Assembly (NCBI GenBank): GCA_002413265.1
Contig: DHWR01000032.1
Coordinates: 1-19,850 of the forward strand
Source of the DNA: Chloroflexi bacterium UBA5177
GTDB lineage: Bacteria > Chloroflexota > UBA5177
DNA length: 19,850 bases
Reading direction: 5' to 3'
The first letter of the stretch is position 1. Each line of letters starts with the position of its first letter. The notes under the pieces are model-generated. The model saw only the letters and a list, made by a program, of their open reading frames with translations. It did no database searches and had not been told where the DNA came from. Below are positions 7,882-15,972 of the stretch, in pieces. The translations under genes and the position numbers were made by a program.

Positions 7882-9635
7882 ACCAGAGCCTCTTGGTCGT
7901 CCTCGACCTCCAGCTCTTGCTGGAGCAGCTCTCGTCGGTACATGCGGGCGTACAGCCCGTTGTGCATCAGCAGCTCCTGGTGAGTTCCACGCTCCTTGAT
8001 GGTGCCGTCCTCCAGCACGATGATCGAGTCCGCGTCCTTCACGGTCGAGATGCGCATGGAGGTGATGAGTGTGGTGCGCTCCTCCATAACCTTCTTGAGC
8101 CGTGCCAGGATCTCGTTCTGCGTGTGTGTGTCCACGCTCGACATCGCGTCGTCGAGGATCAGGATCGTCGGATCACGCATCACGGCACGCGCCAGCGAAG
8201 TTCGCTGCTTCTGCCCGCCCGAGAGACTCACCCCTCGCTCCCCCACAACGGTCTCAAGCCCGAACTGGAACTGCTCGAGATCTTTGACGAGTCGAGAGGT
8301 CTCGATAGCCTGCATCATTTCGTCTTCGGTGAATTCCTGCACCCCGAATGAGACGTTTTCACCGAGAGTGGCTGAGAACAAGAAGGTGTCCTGCGGGACA
8401 TAGCCGACCGCGCGCCGCAGCGTGGCGAGCGGAATGCGCCGCACGTCGACACCGTCTATCAGCACCTCACCGTCGTCCACTTCGAGCACTCGCGGTACCA
8501 GCGACATCAACGTGGTCTTGCCGACGCCGGTCATGCCGACGATCGCCACCGTGTGGCCCGGCTCGACCGTGAAGCTGACATTGTGGAGGACGGGAGTATC
8601 GCCGTAGCGGACCGCCACGTTTCGGAACTCGATCTTTCCCTGAAGTCTGCTGATAGGGAGAGTCCGACCGGTGTCTCTTATGGAGGCCTCGCGAGACATG
8701 ACCTCCATGATTCGTCCCATTGAGGCAGCGCCCTGCTGATACATGTTGATCACCCAGCCGAGCGAGATCATCGGCCAGGTGAGCATGCCGAGATACGCGT
8801 TGAACTGCACGAACTCGCCGAGGCTGATCTCGTTGCGTGCCACCTCGCCGCCACCCACGAACAGCACGAGCGCGAGCGCGACACCCACGACCGTGAACAT
8901 TAGTGGCCACATGATGCCGGAGAGACGCTGGTAGCTCAGGTTGCGCTGGACATATTCACGGTTGACCTTCGAGAAAGCCCCAATCTCACGGTCTTCCTGG
9001 ACGAACGCCTTAACTACACGGATGCCTGAAAAGTTCTCCTGAGCATGATTTGAGAGCTGTCCGAACTGGTCCTGAACCAGTCGAAATCTGCGCTGCAAGG
9101 TTCGCCCGATCACGAACATGGTGACCGTGCAGAACGGCAGGACTACGAAGGCGACCAGTGCCAGCTTCCAATTGATGATCACCATCAGCACGGCCACCGA
9201 GATCAGCATGATGAAGGTGCTGATGAGGCTGATCATTCCCATGCCCACGAACTGGCGAACTTGATTCAAGTCATTGGTGAGCCGGGCCATCAGGTCCCCG
9301 GTGTGCATCTCTCCAAAGAACCCTTGGTCCAACGACTGGAGATGCGTGAACGCGTCGTTTCGCAGGTCATATTCCAGATATCGGGAGACCCGGTTGACGG
9401 TACTGCGCTGGACGAAAGCGAAGATCGATTGCCCCACGGCCGCTGCCAGGAACAGCCCGACGTAAACTGTCAGCTTGTTGAGGGACGGGTGGGTGCGAAG
9501 GTTATCGATCGCGAGACGCAGGATTTCCGGTTGAACAACGGAGAAAGCGGTCGCGACCGCGATGGCCAGGAAGCCGATGCCGATGGCCCAGAGATGGCGC
9601 CGTAGATAAGGGACTACGTGTCTAAGATGCTGCAT
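7878..9635 (-). CDS. ABC exporter half-transporter, degenerate-site subunit
   Basis: A 585-residue half-transporter with a six-helix membrane domain and a C-terminal ATPase domain. Walker A is GMTGVGKTT (367-375) and the signature is a perfect LSGGQ (471-475). Walker B reads ILILDDA, with Asp496 in place of the catalytic Glu, and the switch-loop His is replaced by Met527 (TSMRIST instead of AHRLST). In heterodimeric exporters these changes mark the subunit that binds but hardly hydrolyses ATP. Its intact LSGGQ completes the active site of the partner encoded immediately downstream. ATG 9635 has an AAGGAG-like site four bases ahead. The sugar-kinase-like gene ends 15 bases upstream, so transcription is probably shared from dtd onward. 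Confidence 0.92.
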   Translation of the reverse strand: MQHLRHVVPYLRRHLWAIGIGFLAIAVATAFSVVQPEILRLAIDNLRTHPSLNKLTVYVGLFLAAAVGQSIFAFVQRSTVNRVSRYLEYDLRNDAFTHLQSLDQGFFGEMHTGDLMARLTNDLNQVRQFVGMGMISLISTFIMLISVAVLMVIINWKLALVAFVVLPFCTVTMFVIGRTLQRRFRLVQDQFGQLSNHAQENFSGIRVVKAFVQEDREIGAFSKVNREYVQRNLSYQRLSGIMWPLMFTVVGVALALVLFVGGGEVARNEISLGEFVQFNAYLGMLTWPMISLGWVINMYQQGAASMGRIMEVMSREASIRDTGRTLPISRLQGKIEFRNVAVRYGDTPVLHNVSFTVEPGHTVAIVGMTGVGKTTLMSLVPRVLEVDDGEVLIDGVDVRRIPLATLRRAVGYVPQDTFLFSATLGENVSFGVQEFTEDEMMQAIETSRLVKDLEQFQFGLETVVGERGVSLSGGQKQRTSLARAVMRDPTILILDDAMSSVDTHTQNEILARLKKVMEERTTLITSMRISTVKDADSIIVLEDGTIKERGTHQELLMHNGLYARMYRRELLQQELEVEDDQEALV

Positions 9636-9650
9636 CGATCTCCTTTCACT

Positions 9651-10550
9651 TCACGCCTTTCGAAGGTGGACGCCGAATGTGTCTACGCCCGCGTCGAGGA
9701 CCCGGACTTTGGACGCCTGCATTGCCGTCACCAAATGCTCGCGGTCGCCCAGACGGGAGAACGCGACCAGCGCCCCGCCCGCGATGCCGCACTCCTTGAC
9801 GCCAATCGCCCCGTGTCTCCGCGCGAGCTCTGCCACTTCTCGCACGCGAGGTGGCGCTGAATCTGGAAGGATCTCCTGCTGACGCAGCCACTGCTCGTCA
9901 GCCAGCGCGGCGACATCGTCTATCCGTCCGTCGTTCAGCGCATGGCGTACGCCCGAAGCACCACTCTTCAATTCAGCTAGACCATTCACCACGTCGCGGC
10001 GACCCTTCTCAAACTCGCTCTGCAGTGCTCGCGCGACTTCCAGAGACCTTCCGGCCTGGCCGCTCCAGAGGACCACCATCCGGCCGGCCAGCTCATGCAG
10101 CACTGACGTTGCCAGCTCGAGTCTCTCTGCCTCGACGTTTGAGCTAACTGAGACAAACGAAACGCCCCCAATCGCGGAGGCGTATGCATCCTGCTGGCCC
10201 ATAAGAGTACCCATCATCGAGTTGAGCTGACAAGAAATTCTTGCCACTTCCCGCCGGTCGGCCGCGTTGTCGATAACGGATCTCAGAAGCGCTACCCAAA
10301 GCACCGTCTGAGCGGCCGACGCACCGAGCCCCGCGCCGATAGGGAGATCGAGCGAGTAGGAAACGTACCGTCGCTCGCTGCGAAGAGACATCAGGAAACT
10401 GTCTCCCAGCGGCAGCGCGATCGAACCTTCGGCGTAGATGCCGATGGCGGCGCAAACGGCATGCCCGCCCATTTTCTCTGCTATGGCCGGCAAGCAGGTC
10501 CAGGACGATGCCAGGTCCACCCTCAGCGGAGCTTTCGCCGTGTACTTCAC
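9651..10550 (-). CDS. GHMP-family kinase-like protein (HddA/fucokinase branch)
   Basis: A 299-residue protein with the GHMP fold. Motif 2, PIGAGLGASAA (70-80), is the ATP-binding loop. QQDAYASAIGG (119-129) matches the stretch found in heptose-phosphate and fucose kinases, and GVKECGIAGGALVAF (250-264) is motif 3. It most resembles the D-glycero-D-manno-heptose 7-phosphate kinase (HddA) / L-fucokinase branch. In motif 1 the usual GGWTD or GGGTD after APLR reads ASSWTC, so the conserved Asp is Cys; substrate recognition or activity may differ. GTG 10550 is the start, three bases after the dtd stop, with no strong ribosome site, so translation may depend on coupling to dtd. It lies between dtd and the two ABC subunits and may modify a sugar linked to exporter function, but that is a guess. 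Confidence 0.75.
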   Translation of the reverse strand: MKYTAKAPLRVDLASSWTCLPAIAEKMGGHAVCAAIGIYAEGSIALPLGDSFLMSLRSERRYVSYSLDLPIGAGLGASAAQTVLWVALLRSVIDNAADRREVARISCQLNSMMGTLMGQQDAYASAIGGVSFVSVSSNVEAERLELATSVLHELAGRMVVLWSGQAGRSLEVARALQSEFEKGRRDVVNGLAELKSGASGVRHALNDGRIDDVAALADEQWLRQQEILPDSAPPRVREVAELARRHGAIGVKECGIAGGALVAFSRLGDREHLVTAMQASKVRVLDAGVDTFGVHLRKA

Positions 10551-10553
10551 GCG

Positions 10554-11003
10554 CTACAACTCGTCACTATCGAGTACGATCGTCACCGGACCGTCGTTCT
10601 CCAGGGAGACCAGCATGTGGGCTCCGAAGCTGCCTCGCTCCACCTTGTAGCCGTGACCCTCGAGGCGCGCGATGAAGTGCTCGTACAGGCGGCTTCCGGT
10701 CTCCGGCTCGGCTGCCCGCACGAAGCTTGGTCTTCTCCCCTTTTTGAGATCCGCATAGAGCGTGAACTGGGAAACCGCCAGCATCGAGCCGCCGATGTCC
10801 GCGGCCGAGAGATTCATCTTGCCATCGGCATCGCCAAAAATCCTCATGACGGCCACCTTGTCCGCGACTCGCTCGACTGCATCCTCGTCGTCCCCTTCTC
10901 GTACGCCCACCAGCAGCAACAGGCCCTGATGGATCTGACCGATGACCTCCCCGCCAACACTCACCGATGCCGACGTCACGCGCTGCGCCACTACCCGCGC
11001 CAT
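10554..11003 (-). CDS. dtd: D-aminoacyl-tRNA deacylase
   Basis: A 149-residue DTD, full family length, that hydrolyses D-amino acids (and glycine on tRNA-Ala) from mischarged tRNAs in the cytosol. The active-site motifs SQFTLY (78-83) and NDGPVT (136-141) are intact, and the N-terminus MARVVAQRV is typical. ATG 11003 is preceded by a GGGAGG site (11008-11013) at a good distance. It is the first gene of a four-gene minus-strand run with the GHMP-like kinase and the ABC exporter pair. It diverges from the acyl-CoA synthetase gene with a 97-base gap. A TAGAAT hexamer at 11023-11028 on the minus strand could be its -10, but no clear -35 is seen. Confidence 0.95.
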   Translation of the reverse strand: MARVVAQRVTSASVSVGGEVIGQIHQGLLLLVGVREGDDEDAVERVADKVAVMRIFGDADGKMNLSAADIGGSMLAVSQFTLYADLKKGRRPSFVRAAEPETGSRLYEHFIARLEGHGYKVERGSFGAHMLVSLENDGPVTIVLDSDEL

Positions 11004-11047
11004 GGAGCCTCCCGCAACGACAATTCTAAGCGGTGCCTGGACAGCCG

Positions 11048-11073
11048 TTGTCTCCGGCCTTCGCCACTATACT
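11048..11073 (+). promoter_or_regulatory. Possible promoter for the acyl-CoA synthetase gene
   Basis: TATACT at 11068-11073 matches the -10 consensus at five of six positions, and TTGTCT at 11048-11053 could be a -35. The 14-base spacing is short, so the -10 may be used with a different upstream element. Initiation near 11080 would give a leader of about 20 bases with the GGAG site. Confidence 0.3.
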
Positions 11074-11100
11074 GGCGCTATCTTTCGCTTTGGAGCCCGC

Positions 11101-12687
11101 ATGCACGTGCCGTTGACCCCACTCGATTTCAAGCGGCGCGCAGTGCAGTTGTTCGGGAACAAGATCGGCGTCATAGACGGCGACCGGCGCTTCACCTATC
11201 GAGAGTTCGGAGAGCGAACGGACGCGCTCGCCTCTGCTCTGCTCCAGCGAGGGGCCCGTCGGGGGGACCGGATTGCCTGCATGGCATTCAACTCCACCGC
11301 GCTGCTCGAGGCCTACTTCGGTGTCCTGGCAGCCGGCTGCGTCTTGCTTCCGGTCAATATTCGACTGAAGCCGGCCGAGATGGCCTACATCCTCGACGAT
11401 GCGGCGGTCTCGCAGGTCCTCATCGATTCGGAGTTTGCGGGAGCGTGGAGAGAGATCGAACCGGCTCTCAGCCAGAAACCGGAGCTCGTTTGGATCGGGG
11501 CCGTTCCCGAAGACCGTCACGAAGACGCGTACGAAGACACGCTCCGAGCCTCGGCGGGCAAGCAACCGCCCGCACTCGAGATCGACGAGAACGCGGTTGC
11601 CGAGCTGTTCTACACCAGCGGCACCACCGGTAGGCCCAAGGGCGTGATGTTGACGCATCGAAACCTCTATCTGCACGCGCTCTCGACGCTGGCCTGCTTG
11701 CACGCCGACGACAGCGATGTCCATCTCCACACCATTCCGCTCTTCCACGTCAACGGCTGGGGCACTCCGCAGGCCCTCACGGCGGTCGGCGGCACGCACG
11801 TCCTGCTGCGCCGCTTTGACCCTCCTGAGGTGCTACGTCTGATCGAAGAGGAGCGCATCACCCGTTTCTTCGCGGTCCCGACAATGCTGACACTGCTGCT
11901 CAATGAACCATCCATCAAGTCGCGAAATCTTTCGAGCCTGCGCCTGATACACACCGGCGGTTCGACCACGCCTCCCGATATGGCTCGCCGGGCCGAGGAG
12001 GCATTTGGCTGCCGCGTTTTCGGCGGATATGGCCTCTCCGAAACCAGCCCGGTCATCACCTTGGCTCAGGCCAAGCAGCACTTGGGGGCGGAGCCCGATG
12101 ACCAGCGATGGCGGCGCCAATCCAGCGCGGGTATGCCAATCCTTGGGGTCGACCTCGCCATCGTCGACGAGGACGGCCGAGAGCTGCCGTGGGATGGAGG
12201 TAGTGAAGGCGAGGTCGTCGTGCGCAGCAATCTGGTCATGGCCGGCTACTGGGGTGATGAGGAAAGCACACAGCAGGCGATGCGCGGTGGCTGGTTCCAC
12301 ACCGGAGACATTGCGACTATCGATTCCGAAGGCTACGCGCTGATCGTCGATCGAAAGAAGGACATCATCATCAGCGGCGGCGAGAACGTCTCATCCGTGG
12401 AGATCGAGAAAGCACTCTATGAACATCCGGCCGTGCTCGAAAGCGCGGTGATTGCGGTGCCGGACGAGCAATGGGGAGAGGTGCCGAAGGCACTGGTGGT
12501 GCTTCGCCCCCAGACCAGAGCTACAGAGGCCGAGATCCTGGAGTTCTGCCGTGAGAGGCTTGCCTCATTCAAGGTCCCCAAGTCTGTCGAGTTTATCGAA
12601 GAGCTCCCGAAGGGCGGGACCGGCAAGATCCTGAAGAGTCAGCTGCGCGAGCCGTACTGGAAGGGCAAGGAGGCACGCGTCCACTAA
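11101..12687 (+). CDS. Acyl-CoA synthetase (AMP-forming, ANL superfamily)
   Basis: This 528-residue enzyme activates a carboxylic acid as acyl-adenylate and then the CoA thioester. The ANL motifs are all present: P-loop YTSGTTGRPKG (171-181), GGYGLSETSP (308-317), GWFHTGD with adenylate-binding Asp403, the hinge DRKKDIIISGGENV, and the C-terminal catalytic Lys509 in GGTGKILK. The overall pattern is that of medium/long-chain fatty-acid-CoA ligases, but the acid cannot be named. ATG 11101 is chosen because TTTGGAG lies five bases upstream; the frame is open further left, but that stretch overlaps the dtd gene and carries no ANL sequence. It is monocistronic in this window, divergent from dtd and convergent with gatD with a 29-base gap. 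No terminator hairpin is visible in that gap. Confidence 0.92.
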   Translation: MHVPLTPLDFKRRAVQLFGNKIGVIDGDRRFTYREFGERTDALASALLQRGARRGDRIACMAFNSTALLEAYFGVLAAGCVLLPVNIRLKPAEMAYILDDAAVSQVLIDSEFAGAWREIEPALSQKPELVWIGAVPEDRHEDAYEDTLRASAGKQPPALEIDENAVAELFYTSGTTGRPKGVMLTHRNLYLHALSTLACLHADDSDVHLHTIPLFHVNGWGTPQALTAVGGTHVLLRRFDPPEVLRLIEEERITRFFAVPTMLTLLLNEPSIKSRNLSSLRLIHTGGSTTPPDMARRAEEAFGCRVFGGYGLSETSPVITLAQAKQHLGAEPDDQRWRRQSSAGMPILGVDLAIVDEDGRELPWDGGSEGEVVVRSNLVMAGYWGDEESTQQAMRGGWFHTGDIATIDSEGYALIVDRKKDIIISGGENVSSVEIEKALYEHPAVLESAVIAVPDEQWGEVPKALVVLRPQTRATEAEILEFCRERLASFKVPKSVEFIEELPKGGTGKILKSQLREPYWKGKEARVH

Positions 12688-12716
12688 GCCCGCGTTCGTC
12701 CGCGCCCCGCACTCGA

Positions 12717-13454
12717 CTAGAGCCGTTCCTGGGCTCGAACGAGCGCCACCTCATGCGCCTGCTGCTCTAATCCATCGTCTAGCGCTGCCAGAGAAACATC
12801 CGGGTACCGTCGAGCAAAGGCAAGCTGCAGAATGTAATCCGCCAGCTCCGGATTCTTCGGCAGCAGGGAGCCATGAACGTACGTCCCGAAGGCGTTCGCC
12901 ACCCGTGCGCCCTCCGTCCCGTCCTCCCCGTTGTTGCCGAACCCCTTCAGCACCGTGCCTAGCGGCGCCGTGCCACCTTCGAGAAACGTCCTGCCGCCGT
13001 GGTTCTCGAACCCGACGATCGTGCCTCGTTCCCACGCGACGACGATGTTGCCGACTCGACGCGCGACCTCGTGTCCAGGGTGAAGGGTGTGCGCATCGAA
13101 GATGCCGAGTCCTACCAGATCCTGACCCTCGGCCGGCCGGTAGTACTTCTGCAGCAGCTGATAGCCGCCGCACACCGCCAGCAGCGGTACCGCGTCTGCC
13201 ACCAAAGCCTCGATCCTTGTCGCGTGACCCCGTCGCAGATCGTCCACCACCACGCCCTGCTCTCGATCCTGGTCGCCCCCGATGAACACCAGATCTACCT
13301 CTACCTCGGGAAAGGCCTCCCCCATGTTCAGGTCGTGGACTCGAAGCTCGTGGCCGCGCCAGGCACATCTGCGGCTCAGGGTCGTGATGTTTCCGCGGTC
13401 CCCGTACAGATTTAGAACCGTCGGGTAGAGATGGACGAGGTTCAGGGTCGCCAT
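12717..13454 (-). CDS. gatD: Lipid II isoglutaminyl synthase, glutaminase subunit
   Basis: A 245-residue class-I glutamine-amidotransferase-like subunit that releases ammonia from glutamine for MurT. MurT/GatD together convert the D-Glu of lipid II to D-isoglutamine, which is needed for normal peptidoglycan cross-linking. The catalytic Cys95 lies in AVCGGYQLL and the His194 in YVHGSLLPKN; FENHGGRT and the N-terminal LYPTVLNLYGDRGN are characteristic of GatD rather than CobB/CobQ. The start ATG shares one base with the murT stop (TGATG), so the subunits are translated together in equal amounts. Its length is normal for the family. The stop lies 29 bases from that of the convergent acyl-CoA synthetase gene. 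Confidence 0.95.
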   Translation of the reverse strand: MATLNLVHLYPTVLNLYGDRGNITTLSRRCAWRGHELRVHDLNMGEAFPEVEVDLVFIGGDQDREQGVVVDDLRRGHATRIEALVADAVPLLAVCGGYQLLQKYYRPAEGQDLVGLGIFDAHTLHPGHEVARRVGNIVVAWERGTIVGFENHGGRTFLEGGTAPLGTVLKGFGNNGEDGTEGARVANAFGTYVHGSLLPKNPELADYILQLAFARRYPDVSLAALDDGLEQQAHEVALVRAQERL

Positions 13455-14887
13455 CAGCCCTCCTCCCAGTAGGCCCGGAGATGACCCGCCCTCGTCAGCA
13501 GGCCTCTTACGTCCAGCATCGCCGTATACGTGGGAATGATGAACAGGCGGGCGCCGGCGGGCGTCCAGGCGAGGGCTTGCCGGAACGCTGACTCAGTGTC
13601 GAAGATCACGCTCCATTTTGGAGGCTGCTTGCCGTCGAGAAGGTCAGCGTATTTGAAACGCAGCGCCATGTCGGCGGCACGTCCGCCCGCGAAGCACACG
13701 CTCTCCAGTCGCCCGCCGAGCAGCTCGATATCCGCGTCCCAGATCCAGGACACGTCGTGTCCGTCAGCCGTGTTGTCGTTGAGCATGACGAGCAGATGCA
13801 GGGGCTCGGGGCTGGTGGCGACGGTGCGAACGATCTCGTTCAAGCCGGTTGGATTTTTCGCCAGCGCCACCTGCACAGTGCGTCCCCCGACCTCCAGCCG
13901 TTCCATCCGTCCAAAGGCCGCGCGCGTGGCTCGAATGCCCGCTGAGCAGCGCTCTGTCGAAAGGCCCAATGACAGCGCCCCTGCGGATGCGGCCAGTGCG
14001 TTGTACACGTTGTAAAGCCCGGGAAGCGGGACCGAAATCTCCGTTTCGGCGGTAGCCGTACGGAGGACGAATTTGCTTCCGTTCAACCCGTCGAGAACCA
14101 CCTCCCGAGCCGAGACTTCCGGCGTAGGACGGCGCAGATCGCAGTGCGAGCACGAATAGTGTCCCTGGTGGCCGAGAAAAACCACGTCGAACTGCATAGC
14201 GCCGCCGCATCGTGGGCAGGCCTTTACGTCGCTCGCATGTTCCATCCCGCTCGTCGGAGCGGCCGTGGACTCGATGCCGAAGAACGTGACAGGGGCAGCA
14301 GACCCCGACACCGCATCGACGATCAGCGGATCGTCGGCGTTCGCTATCACCTGCGCCGACGGATCGAGAGCGGCGACCGCATCCTTCCATAGTCGCGCCA
14401 CGGTCGCCACCTCCCCGTATCGATCCAGCTGATCTCGAAATAGGTTGAGAAGCAGGGCGCGTCGTGGCTTCACGGCCCTCAGAATCCCCGGCATGGCGGC
14501 CTCGTCTACCTCGAAGAGGGCCAGTCTCACCTCATCCGACAGCTTGCCCAGCACTCCCGCTTCCCCGGCGAGGCTGCTCGCGATGCCGCGCAAGAGGTTG
14601 GAGCCCGATCGATTGCGGAGAGGAGCGAGCCCCGCGCTCCTCAATATCGATTCCAGCATCTGACTGGTAGTCGTCTTGCCGTTGGTACCGGTGATCAGCA
14701 CAGAGCCTTCCGCGAGCTGACCGGCTAGCTTCTCGACCAAGTGAGGGTCGACGTGCAGGGCGACCAGACCGGGCAGCGCGGTTCCCCCACCCCTGCCGGT
14801 GGTGCGTGTCAGCACGGACGTCGCCTTCGCCGCGCCCACCGCGAGGATCATTCGCGAATCCACGCCGAGGTCCCGCCCGAACCTCAC
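13454..14887 (-). CDS. murT: Lipid II isoglutaminyl synthase, Mur-ligase-like subunit
   Basis: A 477-residue Mur ligase relative. After GRGGGTALPG (31-40) comes the ATP loop GTNGKTTT (67-74), the central Mur ligase domain, and an inserted zinc ribbon with CPRC (224-227) and CSHC (246-249), a hallmark of MurT. The C-terminal DUF1727 region has LAKNPTGLNEI and LNDNTADGHDVSWIWD (about 368-383), which carries the conserved Asp thought to assist catalysis. It activates the gamma-carboxyl group of lipid II D-Glu and accepts ammonia from GatD at the cytoplasmic face of the membrane. GTG 14887 is chosen since GGGGAA lies just ahead (14891-14896), though spacing is tight; ATG 14851 is an alternative that would shorten the N-terminus by 12 residues. 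Confidence 0.94.
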   Translation of the reverse strand: MRFGRDLGVDSRMILAVGAAKATSVLTRTTGRGGGTALPGLVALHVDPHLVEKLAGQLAEGSVLITGTNGKTTTSQMLESILRSAGLAPLRNRSGSNLLRGIASSLAGEAGVLGKLSDEVRLALFEVDEAAMPGILRAVKPRRALLLNLFRDQLDRYGEVATVARLWKDAVAALDPSAQVIANADDPLIVDAVSGSAAPVTFFGIESTAAPTSGMEHASDVKACPRCGGAMQFDVVFLGHQGHYSCSHCDLRRPTPEVSAREVVLDGLNGSKFVLRTATAETEISVPLPGLYNVYNALAASAGALSLGLSTERCSAGIRATRAAFGRMERLEVGGRTVQVALAKNPTGLNEIVRTVATSPEPLHLLVMLNDNTADGHDVSWIWDADIELLGGRLESVCFAGGRAADMALRFKYADLLDGKQPPKWSVIFDTESAFRQALAWTPAGARLFIIPTYTAMLDVRGLLTRAGHLRAYWEEG

Positions 14888-15131
14888 CGCTTCCCCGCCC
14901 GCAATCGGTGTCGGGAGTGGCTCACTCCGCGCCCTCCCCGCTTAGTCGCCGATACTAGCAACCGGACACGCGGGCAGATCCCGAAAGCCGTATGGGTGGG
15001 GCTCAGCCTTTTGGGGCGTCTCGCCGCCGGCAGAGAGCCATGTCCCGGGCCCACTATCTGCGCCCACACCCTGCTGGACGCCGGGAAACGCAGAAGCGCG
15101 CGAACTTCGATATTGGCATCTGACGGCGGCA
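14888..15131 (-). other. Intergenic region upstream of murT
   Basis: This is the longest gene-free stretch, 244 bases. I see no convincing ORF, hairpin terminator or repeat. A TAGTAT hexamer on the minus strand (14952-14957) could be a -10 for murT, but no good -35 is placed before it. Confidence 0.3.
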
Positions 15132-15884
15132 TTATGCCGCTGCGCTGTCCGAAAGCAGCGATTGAAGGTTGTCCCCGTAAATACCTTCCTTCACGTCCTC
15201 CGAAAGCGGCAAACTATCGATCTTGTTCACCTCGGTCTCCGGATCCCCTTCCGGAAAACCTGAGCCGAAAAGGATCCGATCGCTCCCGACCCTCGACAGT
15301 GTCGCTTCATCAAGCTGCGCCAGGCTCGTGTCGAAATAGACGCTTGGCTGGTCCCACAGCGCCTGCAGAACGTTTGCCTGGCCCCCGCTTTGTAAACCGA
15401 GGTGAGGGACGATGAAGTCCAGCGTGGGGAAACGCAGCACCATCTCGAGCGTGATCGCTAGGCTTTCCTCCACGATCATCGGGAGGTTGTAGACGGCCGC
15501 GGCGGAGACCAGCGCGCCGAATTCGGCCGACTCCATCAGGCTCACGCCCCATTCGAGCTCATCTCGGTCGAGCCTTCCTTCACGATCGATGGCCTCGGCG
15601 ACCCAACGGTGCCATCGTATGCCCGCATAGTCCGCGAGGTTGTCGGGTACCAGCAGCTCGTCTGGCCGCGTGTCGCTGAAGGGATTGCCGCCCAGGTAAT
15701 AGAAGGGATACAGGCCGTGAAGGCGAGCGGCTTCCAGGACATAGGCATTGTGCCGATCGATGTCTCGCGCCCGCGCATCGGCGAAAATGACCGCGCTGTC
15801 GATCTTCGCGGCCGCCAACAGCTCCATCACCCGTTCGACCGGGTAGCGTTGCATATCCACCGCCACGTGGGCGTCGATGATCAT
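15132..15884 (-). CDS. Amidohydrolase-fold (TIM-barrel) protein lacking most metal ligands
   Basis: A 250-residue protein whose pattern follows the amidohydrolase-2 (PF04909) family: an N-terminal IIDAHV strand, a mid-chain LPMIVEES strand, FPTLDFIVPHLG, and a C-terminal SDRILFGSGFPEGDPE. Most of the expected metal-binding positions differ. HxH reads H6-V-A8, the His of the PVLIH strand is Glu139, and the Asp of LFGSDFP is Gly209; only His161 in PHLG is kept. It may be a non-hydrolytic member or use a different site. Translation starts at ATG 15884 with GGAGGGG four bases ahead; in-frame upstream codons extend the frame but lack a ribosome site. It is divergent from rlmN (88-base gap) and stands alone. 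Confidence 0.7.
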   Translation of the reverse strand: MIIDAHVAVDMQRYPVERVMELLAAAKIDSAVIFADARARDIDRHNAYVLEAARLHGLYPFYYLGGNPFSDTRPDELLVPDNLADYAGIRWHRWVAEAIDREGRLDRDELEWGVSLMESAEFGALVSAAAVYNLPMIVEESLAITLEMVLRFPTLDFIVPHLGLQSGGQANVLQALWDQPSVYFDTSLAQLDEATLSRVGSDRILFGSGFPEGDPETEVNKIDSLPLSEDVKEGIYGDNLQSLLSDSAAA

Positions 15885-15972
15885 AGCCCCTCCATCTGTC
15901 AATGTTAGAATTCGCGGCAGAGATGAGTCATTTGCGCAGCCGGCATGAGCGTCGCAGAGACGGAACGCTCGA

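Noticed and set aside
7878..11003. A drug-resistance or toxin-export island
   Set aside because: The ABC pair shows no substrate clue, no peptidase domain and no precursor peptide gene nearby, so cargo cannot be inferred.
10461..11633. Long plus-strand open frame opposite dtd and over the start of the acyl-CoA synthetase
   Set aside because: Its peptide is a low-complexity Arg/Ala/His shadow; dtd and the synthetase in other frames have clear motifs and ribosome sites.
14741..15415. Long plus-strand open frame across the murT start and the amidohydrolase-like gene
   Set aside because: It lies opposite two genes with recognisable family motifs, is rich in Arg/Pro/Ser as expected of a shadow frame in GC-rich DNA, and shows no domain.
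15897..15902. Perfect TTGACA on the minus strand before the amidohydrolase-like gene
   Set aside because: A matching -10 would fall inside the coding region beyond the start codon, so it is unlikely to be this gene's -35.
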